NCBI GenBank assembly: GCA_037132075.1
Contig: JBAXPV010000028.1
Coordinates: 1-50,873, forward strand
Direction of reading: 5' to 3'
Source of the DNA: JBAXPV01 sp037132075
GTDB taxonomy: Bacteria > Bacteroidota > Bacteroidia > Bacteroidales > CAIXZF01
DNA: 50,873 nt
Of this stretch, positions 41,643 to 50,873 are shown piece by piece. How positions within the stretch are numbered: the stretch's first letter is position 1; each line of letters opens with the position of its first letter. The translations under genes and the position numbers were made by a program. The notes beneath the pieces are model-generated. The model saw nothing but the letters and a program-made list of their open reading frames with translations, was not told where the DNA came from and did no database searches.

Positions 41643-44600
41643 ATGAAAATCCTTCCGTTTCATAAAGCAATTGTTCTTTTTGCTGCTGTCCTATTTTTTT
41701 CAATAACGAATTCGGTGTCATTGGCACAAACTATTGCCTCAGTCAGTGGAAACTGGAGTTCCCCTGCAACATGGGGCGGGGCTGCGATCCCAACCTCAGC
41801 AGATGCTGCGATAATTAATAGCGGGGTAACGGTTACAGTTGACGTTAACGACGCAGCCTGTGCCTCTTTGCAAATTAATGAAGGGACTTCAGCAGCAGCT
41901 GTGATTCAGTTCAATAGTGCTTCTCAGCTTACAGTTTCAGGATCGGTAACCCTGGGAAATTCCATTAACAATGGGGCAGGATCAATTATAATGACCAATG
42001 GGGGATTACTGAGCTGTAATGCCCTGGTAAACGGAGGTGGCACTGGCACCAAGACATGGACCCCGGGAAATCCTGGAGGCACAGTTCAACTAAATGCAAC
42101 AAACACATTACCTTCTCAATTCGCCACATTTTACAATTTAATTATTGGCGGAGCAACCACTTTGGGTGCAAATACCACCATTAACGGTACACTTACGCTG
42201 GTTAGTGGTGTCCTGACCTCAACATCAACAAATATGTTGAGGGCACTTGCAACAACAACGATTAGCGGAGGCTCAGTCTCTTCTTATATCAGTGGTCCGC
42301 TCAGATGGACCCTGCCTTCCGGAACCTCTACCTATACCTTTCCTGTCGGGAAAGGTGGTGTTTTCCTGCCTATAGTAATAAATCCAACATCAAGCACGAC
42401 GCCAAGACTTGTTGTTGAAGCCTTTAGTGCCAATAGTGGTGGCTCTGCAGGTGCTGGCACCAGCTCAATAAGCAACACAGAGTATTGGTCAGTCAACCTC
42501 AACAGCGGAACTTATAACAATGGCAGGGTATCTATAACGCGCCAATCGGCCCTTGGGGTATTTAATGCCATTGGGATGAGTACTCCTGCTGCCAACGGGT
42601 CATATACCAATATGAATGGAACCGTAAGTGGGACCTCTGTTAACACTTCTGATCTGGTCGGTGCCATCACAGCCACGAATTATTTTGTCTTTGCCCAGAT
42701 TAACCTTGCCACCCCCACTTTCACGATTGCAAATCCTACAACCGCAGTCGGTGCTGCCTCTATTTGCCCCTCCACTGTCAAAGTGCCCATTCATGCTTTT
42801 AATATAACTTCCTCAGCAAATTCAGGTATTTTGACAAATTTTCAGTTCAATACGTCAGGTACTTATGTTGGCAGTGACATCACAAATTTCAAGATCTGGT
42901 ACAACACCACCAACAATATAGCCTCTGCTACAAGTCTTGCCACACTAACAAATCCGGGCGGCCCGGGACTGAAAACATTCTCTGCATTTTCGGTGACTAT
43001 CCCAAGCGGATCGACATATTATTTCTGGATCACTGCTGATGTGACAGCCTCTGTGGCAAATGGAGACCTCCTGACAGTAAGCGGATCCAATGCTGCCGAC
43101 ATGACTACAACGGCAACGAAAGCCGGAGGCCCGACCAATGCCAGCGGCACCCAAACCTTAAACGCTTTACCTACTGTTGTTACCGTGAGTGGTGGTGGTT
43201 CTTTTTGCGGAAGCACTACTCTGCTGACGGCTTCAGGCGGGACAGGAGGCACGATATATTGGCAAAACACAACAACCAACGGGACTTCTACGGCTACCCC
43301 TTCAAGCAGTCAGACTGTTTCTGCAAACGGAACTTACTATTTCAGGGCCAGTAATGGCTCATGCTGGGGTACACAAGGAAGTGCTACCGTTACCCTCGGT
43401 ACAGGTCCTGCAATTTCGCCGGGTGCCAGTCCTCAGGTTTGCCAGGGTGCAGGCACGGCAAACCTAAGCTACAGCGCAGCAACAGGAAGTCCGAATCAGT
43501 ATACTGTTAATTTTGACGGAACAGCGCAGGCACAGGGATTTGTGGATGTAATCAATGGAGTATTGCCTGCTAGCCCTATTGTATTGACAGTTCCTCCGGG
43601 TGTCGCTGCAGGCACTTATAATTTCAATCTGAGCGTCAGAAATAGCAGCACTTCTTGTGTGAGTAGCATTTATGTTCTTACTATTAACGTTAGCCCCAGC
43701 ACCGGAGTAGCAGGACCTATTAGCGGACTGACAAGCGTTGCGCCTACCTCTTCAGGCTTCGTCTACAGCATTGCTGTTGTCCCCGGTGCCAGTGGATATA
43801 CATGGACAGTACCCACTGGATGGGCAATTACGTCAGGGGCCGGAACAACATCCATAACAGTAAACAGCGGGGCTATTGGTCAGGATGGGAACATCAGCGT
43901 GACACCAATTATTGCCTGCGGCACCGGTACTCCTTCTACCATTGCCATTGTAATAGCCGGACCCCATTCTTCCTGCAACAGCTGCCATATCAATCATACT
44001 TCACCTGGCGTATCGCTGACTTCTATCCTGGGCAATGCAAATCTTTGCATGAATTGCCATACACCTTCAGGAGTTGCAGGCACCATGCCTTTCACTGATG
44101 CCATGAAAGCAGTACCGGGAGTAAGCGGCAGTTCCCACAATTGGACAGCCGATGCTGTCAACCCAATGTATCAAACCTCCCTGCCTACTGATCCCGGGAT
44201 GCAGACCCGGGTTTACAATGGCCAGATAGTATGTTCAACCTGTCATAACCAACACCCTTCGAATACGATCCCTCACTTCTTAAGAATCGCCAATACTGAT
44301 GATGCCCTTTGCCTGAGTTGCCATTCTGCCCGTAATATCGGGAGATACGCTGACAACCCTGCCAACAAAGGAACACACCCTGTCGGCATTACGTATTCGC
44401 TCGCCGACACCCGTTTTCAAGCCATGTCGCTACCGCTTACAGCCTCTAATCAAATATTTTGCAGCAGCTGTCATGATACACACAACGCTGTTTCCTCCGA
44501 TGGGAATATCCTGAGAACTGCAAACAGCGATGCCTTGTGCGCAACGTGTCACACCACAGCCGGCTACAACACAACCTTAAATCACAAAGGGATGAGCTGT

Positions 44601-46496
44601 ACCACCTGCCATTATGCGCACAACACAGGGTCAAACAATATATACCTCATTAACGATAACATTACGACACCTAACAGCGGCACCAAAGCAACTGTTTTTA
44701 CCAATAATTCAACAGGTTCAAGTTATGCGGATGCAACAGGCATCTATAATGGGGTTTGCGAAGTCTGTCATACAACGACTGACCATTATTCAAATACCAG
44801 CATGGGGACGACAGATGCCCGCCACATGATAAGCCCTGCTACCAAATGCACAACCTGTCATCCTCATAACACAGGATTTGCAGCACAAACAGATTGTTTT
44901 TCCTGCCATAACATTATTGCTGACAAACCTGGTGTCGGACCTGCAGGCGGAGTAAGGCAAATCGTCGATGGAAGCGGAAATGGCCTGGGAACCGGCGGTG
45001 ACTTCAAGCGAACATCCCACCACGTTAGTGGCTCAATCCCAACAGTGGCCGATTGCTTAAAATGCCATTATATGGGGGATCATAAAACAGGAGTTGTAAA
45101 ACTATTAGATCCGGATTTAGGCTATCAGAATATCATTACATATGACCCTTTGAACAAATCCAGTATTGAGAGCTTTTGCCTTAAATGCCATGATGCAAAT
45201 GGAGCCAATGGCAATACAACTCCCTTTAGTGATAATGTAACTGTCCCTGTGGTCGATGCTACTGCCTGGGCTGCCTCATCCCATAAAGGAAATGCAAACT
45301 CAGGCACTTGCCTTGTTTGTCATGACAATGGGCATGGTTCCAATAAAAGTAATTTATTGGCCCCTGCCACCTATACCGGTACAGGTACCGGAACTGACCT
45401 CATGAATGAAGAAGAAGGCTTTTGCATTAATTGCCACGGAGCGGCTGGTTTGGCTACGGTTAAAGTCCACCTGGCCTTCAGCTCATACACTAATACCACA
45501 ACAAATTTCTATAAACACGACCCAAATGCCACATACAGAAAACATAATTATAATGAAGCGGCAGGTTCCGCATTTGGCGGGACAAACAGGCATATTGAGT
45601 GTGTTGACTGCCATAACCCTCATGCTGCTGTTGCCGGCACTGCTACAGCACCGGTATTGCTGCCAACTTTAATTGGCGCATCGGGAGTAGAACCTGTTTA
45701 TGGTGCCTCAAACACAAGTCCTGGCGCACCAACAGGGTTTACCTGGATGCCGAGTGTTACTCAGGAGTACCAGGTTTGTATGAAATGTCATTCCAGTTTC
45801 ACAACCCTGCCCACTTATCTGCCGGGGGGATACCAAAATGGAGCTTTAGTGGCTGACGGTCTTAAGAAATTAACCACCGGGGGCACCAATTCTCAAATTG
45901 CCGATTCCCGTGACATGGCCCAGGAATACAACCCCAACAACCAATCTTACCACCCGGTTATGGCTGCAGGAAAAAACCTGAACATTAACGCAACAGCATT
46001 CCAGGCGGGATATACCTATACTTCCAGAATCTACTGCTCGGATTGTCATAGCAACTCGAGCTCAGCAACTGCTGGCCATGGTAATGGTCCTCATGGTTCG
46101 GCTAACCTTCATATACTTGATGCAGGCCCCACTGCTGCAGTCCAGTACGATTCCTACAACAGCAGCAATTCAAACACCAACGAGATTTGTAATAAATGTC
46201 ATACGACAGCCGGGTATTATACGGGGAACACAGGATCCCGTTTTAGCTATCATAATTACCACACTACAAAAACGGACTGTTATACCTGTCACGACTCACA
46301 CGGAAGTGAACAATTTCACTTATTTAACTTCAGCAGAAACGAAACTGGCAATATCAGTGCCTTTGGAACTGCGCCAAACAATACGTCACAAAGTGGATTT
46401 GTTCATGTTGCAGGTACTGCCACAAATACGTGTTTCGTTACCTGCCATGGGACATCTCATGGTGCCGGAAAAAGCTATAACCCATCTTACAATTAG
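41643..46496 (+). CDS. 1617-residue multiheme c-type cytochrome fused to surface-type beta modules
   Basis: A signal peptide is at about 1-29 (VLFAAVLFFSITNSVSLAQ). Residues about 30-360 form a beta-helix-like region (GNWSSPATWGGAAIPTSAD, LTVSGSVTLGNSINNG). Residues about 360-510 form a second beta domain, followed by Ig/PKD-like modules to about 770. From C778 to H1602 I count 19 CxxCH motifs and one final CxxxCH (CFVTCH), giving up to 20 covalently bound hemes. Many have the CxxCHxxH pattern of paired multiheme cytochromes (CSTCHNQH, CVDCHNPH, CYTCHDSH). The protein ends 15 residues later with no T9SS sorting domain. It is predicted exported; electron transfer at or beyond the cell surface is inference. 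Confidence 0.9.
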   Translation: MKILPFHKAIVLFAAVLFFSITNSVSLAQTIASVSGNWSSPATWGGAAIPTSADAAIINSGVTVTVDVNDAACASLQINEGTSAAAVIQFNSASQLTVSGSVTLGNSINNGAGSIIMTNGGLLSCNALVNGGGTGTKTWTPGNPGGTVQLNATNTLPSQFATFYNLIIGGATTLGANTTINGTLTLVSGVLTSTSTNMLRALATTTISGGSVSSYISGPLRWTLPSGTSTYTFPVGKGGVFLPIVINPTSSTTPRLVVEAFSANSGGSAGAGTSSISNTEYWSVNLNSGTYNNGRVSITRQSALGVFNAIGMSTPAANGSYTNMNGTVSGTSVNTSDLVGAITATNYFVFAQINLATPTFTIANPTTAVGAASICPSTVKVPIHAFNITSSANSGILTNFQFNTSGTYVGSDITNFKIWYNTTNNIASATSLATLTNPGGPGLKTFSAFSVTIPSGSTYYFWITADVTASVANGDLLTVSGSNAADMTTTATKAGGPTNASGTQTLNALPTVVTVSGGGSFCGSTTLLTASGGTGGTIYWQNTTTNGTSTATPSSSQTVSANGTYYFRASNGSCWGTQGSATVTLGTGPAISPGASPQVCQGAGTANLSYSAATGSPNQYTVNFDGTAQAQGFVDVINGVLPASPIVLTVPPGVAAGTYNFNLSVRNSSTSCVSSIYVLTINVSPSTGVAGPISGLTSVAPTSSGFVYSIAVVPGASGYTWTVPTGWAITSGAGTTSITVNSGAIGQDGNISVTPIIACGTGTPSTIAIVIAGPHSSCNSCHINHTSPGVSLTSILGNANLCMNCHTPSGVAGTMPFTDAMKAVPGVSGSSHNWTADAVNPMYQTSLPTDPGMQTRVYNGQIVCSTCHNQHPSNTIPHFLRIANTDDALCLSCHSARNIGRYADNPANKGTHPVGITYSLADTRFQAMSLPLTASNQIFCSSCHDTHNAVSSDGNILRTANSDALCATCHTTAGYNTTLNHKGMSCTTCHYAHNTGSNNIYLINDNITTPNSGTKATVFTNNSTGSSYADATGIYNGVCEVCHTTTDHYSNTSMGTTDARHMISPATKCTTCHPHNTGFAAQTDCFSCHNIIADKPGVGPAGGVRQIVDGSGNGLGTGGDFKRTSHHVSGSIPTVADCLKCHYMGDHKTGVVKLLDPDLGYQNIITYDPLNKSSIESFCLKCHDANGANGNTTPFSDNVTVPVVDATAWAASSHKGNANSGTCLVCHDNGHGSNKSNLLAPATYTGTGTGTDLMNEEEGFCINCHGAAGLATVKVHLAFSSYTNTTTNFYKHDPNATYRKHNYNEAAGSAFGGTNRHIECVDCHNPHAAVAGTATAPVLLPTLIGASGVEPVYGASNTSPGAPTGFTWMPSVTQEYQVCMKCHSSFTTLPTYLPGGYQNGALVADGLKKLTTGGTNSQIADSRDMAQEYNPNNQSYHPVMAAGKNLNINATAFQAGYTYTSRIYCSDCHSNSSSATAGHGNGPHGSANLHILDAGPTAAVQYDSYNSSNSNTNEICNKCHTTAGYYTGNTGSRFSYHNYHTTKTDCYTCHDSHGSEQFHLFNFSRNETGNISAFGTAPNNTSQSGFVHVAGTATNTCFVTCHGTSHGAGKSYNPSYN

Positions 46497-46513
46497 CAAT
46501 AATTATGTGAGTA

Positions 46514-47221
46514 ATGAATATAGGTAAACTTATTGCACTGATATGCTGCTTTTTATCAATTGGGTTGTGGGCGCAGGAACCCAGCCAGGCTATTAATGAC
46601 ATTGATGGCAATGTATACAAAACGATCAAAATCGGAAATCAAACCTGGATGCAGGAAAACCTCAGGGCTACTCACTATGGCAATGGTGACGAGATCAAAA
46701 CCCTGAAGCCAGACACTTTAGATCTTACAGACATGGTGCAGCCCAAATACCAATGGGCTTATAAAAGCAAGGATAGTCTGGTTGCTGATTATGGACGTTT
46801 ATATACCTGGTTTGTTGTTACTGACAAAAGAAATATTTGTCCCTCAGGCTGGCATGTTCCTACAGATAATGAATTCTGCATACTTGAAAATTTCCTGGAA
46901 CCAGGCCTGGACCCGGATTGCAATAAAGTGAAACATCGTGGGACCAATATTGGAAATCTTTTAAAAGAAGCCGGTCATAAACATTGGGGAGATCCAGAAA
47001 CCGGTGCCAATAACTACAGCGGCTTTACAGGCCTCCCATCTGGAGTAAGGTATTTCACCGGAAAATTCGACTTCCTGACTTTATATGGTTCCTTCTGGAG
47101 TGCTACCGAATTTGATTCAAAAAAGGCATGGAACAGACGGCTGTATCACAATGAACCCGATATCAGCCGCGCTTATTATTTCAAAAAGGATAGTTATAGC
47201 GTGCGGTGTATTAAGGACTAA
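46514..47221 (+). CDS. FISUMP-domain secreted protein
   Basis: 235 residues with a signal peptide at 1-21 (KLIALICCFLSIGLWAQE). The mature protein is one Fibrobacter-major-paralogue (FISUMP) domain: DIDGNVYKTIKIGNQTWMQENL, YGRLYTWFVVTD, CPSGWHVPTDNEFCILENFL, GFTGLPSGVRYF, FWSATEFD and SYSVRCIKD. The fold is C-type-lectin-like; function is unknown in nearly all cases. It starts 17 nt after the multiheme cytochrome on the same strand, so the two are probably co-transcribed, and it may be a surface partner of the cytochrome. Confidence 0.9.
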   Translation: MNIGKLIALICCFLSIGLWAQEPSQAINDIDGNVYKTIKIGNQTWMQENLRATHYGNGDEIKTLKPDTLDLTDMVQPKYQWAYKSKDSLVADYGRLYTWFVVTDKRNICPSGWHVPTDNEFCILENFLEPGLDPDCNKVKHRGTNIGNLLKEAGHKHWGDPETGANNYSGFTGLPSGVRYFTGKFDFLTLYGSFWSATEFDSKKAWNRRLYHNEPDISRAYYFKKDSYSVRCIKD

Positions 47222-47237
47222 AAGGAAATCTCTCTTC

Positions 47238-49352
47238 TTATTTCAATCCCCGTTTCTTCAGCAAAGGCTCCAGCGATGGCTCCTTCCCACGGAAATTCTT
47301 ATAAATGATCATCCCTTCATCAGAACCACAGCTGGCGAGCAAATGGCGGAATTTCGCAGCAAGATCTTTGTTAAACAGGTCACCGCTTTGCTTAAATGCA
47401 TCAAACGCATCAGCATCAAGCACAGCAGCCCACAAATAAACATAATATCCTGCAGAATAACCCCCCGAGAAAATATGAGAGAAATAGGTGCTTCGGTAAC
47501 GTGGCAAAAACTCCGGGATCAATCCGATTTTATCCATGGAAGCTTTTTCAAAAGCGCGCACATCTGCAATTTCAGGGTTTTTAACCGTATGATAATCCAT
47601 GTCGAGTAAGGATGCCGCAATGTATTCTCCTGTGGTAAAGCCCTGGTTAAAGGTTGCGCTCTTTTCAAGTTTTTCAATCAGGGCATCGGGAATGGGAGCA
47701 CCGGTGATGTAATGTTTGGCATATACCTTCATTACTGCCGGCTCTGTAGCCCAGTTTTCCATGATTTGTGAAGGCAATTCTACAAAATCACGCTGGACGC
47801 TGCCGGCTGTCCTGCGATAAGGGCCATCCGAAAACAAACCATGCAAGGCATGACCAAACTCATGAAAGAAAGTAGAAACTTCGTCGAAACTCAGCAGTGC
47901 CGGCGTATTGCCCGAAGGACGGGTGAAGTTCATCACAATAGATCCGACCCGTGAAACACGCTTCCCGTCTTCGTAATGGGCATTGCGGAAGCCAGTTGAC
48001 CACGCCCCTACCCTTTTACCATCGCGCGGATGGAAATCCATGTACAAAACCCCCAGGGGCGAACCATTGGCCTCCTGAACCTCATAAGCCTCAGCCTCAG
48101 GATGATATGTGGGCAGATCCGTTCGCCTGATAAATTTGATCCCATATAATTTCTCTGCCACATAAAAGACACCTTTTTTCGCATTTTCAAGGCTGAAATA
48201 TGGTTTTGTCTCTTCTTCGTCGAGACTGAACTTTTGTTTACGGATTTTCTCGCTGTAATACCAATAATCCCAGGATGCAAGTTTGAACTTACCACCTTCT
48301 TTGTCGATGATGGCCTGCATGACTTTAACATCCTGGTTGGCCATCCGGAGTGAGGGTTGCCACAATTTCAGCAGGAAATCATTGACGGTCTCAGGCGTTT
48401 TGGCCATGTTGATGTCAATGACATAGGCTGCCCAATTGCTAAACCCAAGCAATTTGGCCTTCTGATCCCGAAGCAGGACAATCCGCTTAATCGTTTCCTT
48501 GTTGTCTTTATCATTATCATTATCGCCCCGCATGAAATATCCACGGTACAGCTTTTCTCTCAGCTCCCTGTTCTCAGCATACTGCAGAAAAGGAAGCATG
48601 CTGGGTTTTGCAAGCGTAAAGACCCATTTCCCGGTCTGCCCGTACTTTTTAGCATCATCAGCAGCACGGGCGATCACGTCTGTTGGTAATCCTTTAAGGT
48701 CAGAATCCTTTTCTACAATAAGGCGGAAGTTTTTGTTGGTTTCCGCAAGTACATTTTCGCCATACTTCAGACTAAGATTTGCAAGCTCGAGGTTAATGGC
48801 TTTGAGTTTCTCCTGACCGGCAGCATCAAGGTTGGCACCGTTACGCTGAAAATCCTGATAATACTTCTCTGTTACCCGCATCTGCTCCGGATTCAGGCCC
48901 AGCTTAGTCCTATTATCATAAACAGTTTTAATACGGGCGAAAAGAGCCGCATTCATTGAGATATTGTTACGGTGTGCGGTCATCAAAGGTGTGATGCTGC
49001 GATCGATTGCCTGCATGCTGTCATTGGTGATGGCGGAAGATAGCGGACCGATGACATTGTTAACATTGTTGAGCAATTCTCCCGAGAGGTCAAAAGCCAG
49101 GATTGTATTTGCGAAAGTCGGAGCCTCCTGATTTGCAGTGATTTTACCGATTTCTGCCATCTGTTCAGCGATCCCTTCTTGAATGGCAGGCACATAATGT
49201 TTCAGTTTTATCTCGTTAAAGGCCGGAACCTGGAACGGGGTGTTAAACGGATTAAAGAATGGGTTGCTCATGTCTTTGGCTTGTGTTGTCTGAGCGATAC
49301 AAGATCCACCTGCCAGACCAAGGCAGGCAAGTACGAGAAAGGTAATCTTCAT
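47238..49352 (-). CDS. dcp: M3-family peptidyl-dipeptidase (Dcp-like)
   Basis: 704 residues with a signal sequence (ITFLVLACLGLAGGSCIAQ); the Cys is not in a good lipobox, so cleavage after AQ is more likely. The zinc site is HEFGHALHGLF at about residues 495-505 (HExxH), with the downstream Glu region SQIMENWATEP. Family-typical segments include FNPFNTPFQVPAFNEIKLKHY at the N-terminus and GGYSAGYYVYLWAAVLDADAF near the C-terminus. It removes C-terminal dipeptides in the periplasm for peptide use. It is convergent with the FISUMP gene with 16 bp between them. Confidence 0.95.
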   Translation of the reverse strand: MKITFLVLACLGLAGGSCIAQTTQAKDMSNPFFNPFNTPFQVPAFNEIKLKHYVPAIQEGIAEQMAEIGKITANQEAPTFANTILAFDLSGELLNNVNNVIGPLSSAITNDSMQAIDRSITPLMTAHRNNISMNAALFARIKTVYDNRTKLGLNPEQMRVTEKYYQDFQRNGANLDAAGQEKLKAINLELANLSLKYGENVLAETNKNFRLIVEKDSDLKGLPTDVIARAADDAKKYGQTGKWVFTLAKPSMLPFLQYAENRELREKLYRGYFMRGDNDNDKDNKETIKRIVLLRDQKAKLLGFSNWAAYVIDINMAKTPETVNDFLLKLWQPSLRMANQDVKVMQAIIDKEGGKFKLASWDYWYYSEKIRKQKFSLDEEETKPYFSLENAKKGVFYVAEKLYGIKFIRRTDLPTYHPEAEAYEVQEANGSPLGVLYMDFHPRDGKRVGAWSTGFRNAHYEDGKRVSRVGSIVMNFTRPSGNTPALLSFDEVSTFFHEFGHALHGLFSDGPYRRTAGSVQRDFVELPSQIMENWATEPAVMKVYAKHYITGAPIPDALIEKLEKSATFNQGFTTGEYIAASLLDMDYHTVKNPEIADVRAFEKASMDKIGLIPEFLPRYRSTYFSHIFSGGYSAGYYVYLWAAVLDADAFDAFKQSGDLFNKDLAAKFRHLLASCGSDEGMIIYKNFRGKEPSLEPLLKKRGLK

Positions 49353-49377
49353 AATGGGAATAGATTTGAATTCAGCC

Positions 49378-49385
49378 CAAAGATA
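49378..49385 (-). promoter_or_regulatory. -7 promoter element TATCTTTG
   Basis: Minus-strand exact TAnnTTTG match 25 nt before the dcp start at 49352. No clear -33 TTG. Confidence 0.5.
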
Positions 49386-49528
49386 TGAAAACGAATATAA
49401 CCATTAACGGTTACTCTTGGGAACGCATATCAATTAAAAATAGTAAAAACGACCCCCAACTTCTTCTTCTCCCATTCCCCAGAAAATTCAGGAAACCGCA
49501 GTGTAGGTATAGTCTTTTTAATTTCCAT

Positions 49529-50380
49529 TTATTCTTTGTGGGTTAACTTTTTTATGTTTTTCTTTTCCGCCAATGCAGCCTTGGCATTTAAAGAACTTAC
49601 AACCTTTTTTCCTGTTTTTGCTTCCAATTCCAGTCGGGCAACTTTGGCAACATTACCACCTTGCTTTGCTACTTTCATGCTTTCCTCAAATGTTTCGGGA
49701 TTCACTACTTGCGAAATGTCTTTGGTGGATGCTTCGGCTAGCATATTTAAAATTAATTCGGTATTGGTCATATTATCCCGAAGATTCTCTTTCTTCAAAC
49801 CCTTTAGGATTTTGTATTCTTTAGTTGTTTTATCCGCCCATGCTTTGGTAATAATATCTGTCAGGGTAGCAAAATGCGTACCTTCTTTTAATCCTTTGGT
49901 TTTCCATTCATCCGTAAGTTCTTTGCGTACTTCAATACTTTTCAGACGCTGGTTAATCCAACTTTCAGAATATCCCAATTGTAAATATTGCTCCAGAGCC
50001 CTGTCGATAGACAGTTCAGGATCTTGCATTTCGTCCAAACGTTCTGCTGCCACCTGTGCCAGCCAAAGTTTAAAAGGCTCGGCCTTGGGCGATGGTATGG
50101 ATTGGATCAATCGAAAAAGTTGTTCGGTATCGGCAACATCAGTTTTATAGAACTTTCCATCGGCAGATTGCATTTTCAGTTGACTACACTTTGTAGCCAA
50201 CTGACTTCCTTCCTTCTTTAGCCTGGTTTTTAGCACACTCCAATATGTACGGGGATTCGGGCTGGAGGTTAACACGTCAATAGTATCTACAATAGAGAAA
50301 TACCATTTTTCCTGTTCGTCGTCCCAAATTGTGCGAACTTTTTTATCTTCAAATATTTTTATTGCGTCTGTAGTTTTCAT
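49529..50380 (-). CDS. BRO-N domain protein (phage antirepressor-like)
   Basis: 283 residues from ATG 50380; a GTG two codons upstream (50386) is an alternative. The N-terminal 110 residues match the BRO-N fold (VRTIWDDEQEKWYFSIVDTIDVLTSS, RTYWSVLKTRLKKEG, LFRLIQSIPSPKAEPFKLWLAQV). The rest is helical (ERLDEMQDPELSIDRALEQYLQLGYSE) and ends in a Lys-rich tail. Similar proteins occur in phages, mobile islands and chromosomes of Bacteroidota, and also resemble DinD-like damage-response proteins. DNA binding is likely; the target is unknown. Together with the next small gene it suggests a mobile or phage-derived edge. Confidence 0.85.
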   Translation of the reverse strand: MKTTDAIKIFEDKKVRTIWDDEQEKWYFSIVDTIDVLTSSPNPRTYWSVLKTRLKKEGSQLATKCSQLKMQSADGKFYKTDVADTEQLFRLIQSIPSPKAEPFKLWLAQVAAERLDEMQDPELSIDRALEQYLQLGYSESWINQRLKSIEVRKELTDEWKTKGLKEGTHFATLTDIITKAWADKTTKEYKILKGLKKENLRDNMTNTELILNMLAEASTKDISQVVNPETFEESMKVAKQGGNVAKVARLELEAKTGKKVVSSLNAKAALAEKKNIKKLTHKE

Positions 50381-50538
50381 ACTCACAACTTATCCCTCTT
50401 TCACACTACTCCACAGTAACTAAAAGCTCTGCTTCCGAGGGTGATACAGAACATCCAGAGGTTATCGTTAAAAGTTCGTCAACAAAGATACAACAATCAA
50501 CCTATACTCCCATACAATCAAAAGGTTATGCTTTATTA

Positions 50539-50835
50539 ATGTCTGTAGAATTAAGGGTAGCTAATATGTGGTGTCCCCCATATAACACCTATCAGAAGGA
50601 GCTTTTTGGTATTATAACCAAACTTCATGATCAGGGTATGGATTTTAAACAAATATCGGACTGGCTGAACCATAGCGGTTATAAGACACCCAGGGGTAAA
50701 ACCTTTATGGAACAGCACGCTTGGAGCATTTATACTAAGAAAAACAAAAGCATCAGGAGGTTTGGTCGGGAGTTCGAACCCCGTATAACTTATATTGGTG
50801 CTGATGTGGTGGATATTATACCATGTGCTGGATAA
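50539..50835 (+). CDS. Small recombinase-like helix-turn-helix protein
   Basis: 98 residues. The middle part (LHDQGMDFKQISDWLNHSGYKTPRGKTF) resembles the recombinase domain of large serine recombinases, which reads G.....IA..LN..G..TPRGK.F, but there is no resolvase catalytic domain. It may be a free-standing DNA-binding protein used by an integrated element, or a remnant. No function is assigned. It diverges from the BRO-N gene over about 150 bp. Confidence 0.6.
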   Translation: MSVELRVANMWCPPYNTYQKELFGIITKLHDQGMDFKQISDWLNHSGYKTPRGKTFMEQHAWSIYTKKNKSIRRFGREFEPRITYIGADVVDIIPCAG

Positions 50836-50873
50836 ATATTAGTTGAAGCAACCACCATATTTTGGCTTAAAAG

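Noticed and set aside
43974..46448. CxxCH motifs considered as zinc-binding sites rather than heme sites
   Set aside because: Twenty regularly spread CxxCH sites, many with CxxCHxxH and extra His residues, in an exported protein fit multiheme cytochromes far better than zinc ribbons.
46078..46527. 149-codon plus-strand frame overlapping the end of the multiheme cytochrome
   Set aside because: Out of frame with the heme motifs and lacking its own start context; the CxxCH frame is clearly the coding one.

Overview
The window is a piece of a Bacteroidota chromosome, probably from an environmental anaerobe or facultative anaerobe (inference). Evidence: four large exported proteins end in type IX secretion (T9SS) sorting domains, two of type A and two of type B. 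Many genes are preceded by the Bacteroidota -7 promoter element TAnnTTTG rather than -35/-10 boxes. The gene pairs fur-purA and MlaD/amidase/LptD-like also fit that phylum. Genus or species cannot be read from the sequence. No rRNA, tRNA, CRISPR array or T9SS machinery gene was recognised.

Layout. 0-0.9 kb: an IS4-type transposase fragment cut by the window edge, with a frameshift near its N-terminus. 0.96-2.6 kb: an ECF sigma factor and a membrane anti-sigma-like protein with a duplicated N-terminal domain; upstream lies a long imperfect inverted repeat. 3-15.6 kb: T9SS-exported proteins (an Omp28-like thioredoxin-fold protein and two PKD/FN3 type B proteins) interspersed with housekeeping genes (lepA, ribE). 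Here two GAPDH-family genes overlap by 4 bp. The upstream one has lost the catalytic Cys and other active-site residues. 15.8-21.9 kb: rsh (ppGpp), a Fur-family regulator without its cysteine pairs, purA, and a PepSY-like repeat protein. 21.9-28.5 kb: an outer-membrane lipid/envelope block of an LptA/OstA-like protein, an MCE/MlaD protein, an amidase and an LptD-like beta-barrel. 28.5-30.1 kb: an atypical sigma-like protein with a zinc-binding anti-sigma partner. 30.3-32.6 kb: an S41 protease and Fe superoxide dismutase.

32.6-37.5 kb is the accessory zone. An AT-rich module (small YciI/EthD-like protein, Old Yellow Enzyme, HxlR regulator) has divergent, mutually overlapping promoters. Next come palindromic repeats and a REP-associated Y1 transposase element with a short internally deleted copy just upstream. 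The full element ends 1 bp from the stop codon of a cysteate-synthase-like gene, which suggests sulfonolipid synthesis. 37.5-47.2 kb holds surface proteins: a LamG protein that looks truncated, an NHL/Ig-repeat T9SS protein, a 1617-residue protein joining beta-rich surface-type modules to 20 predicted c-type heme sites, and a FISUMP protein. 47.2-50.9 kb has an M3 dipeptidase, a BRO-N protein and a small recombinase-like protein.

The strongest candidates for something new are the dead/live GAPDH pair, the 20-heme surface-type cytochrome, and the REP/Y1 transposase element with its deletion derivative and a hairpin conserved by compensatory change.
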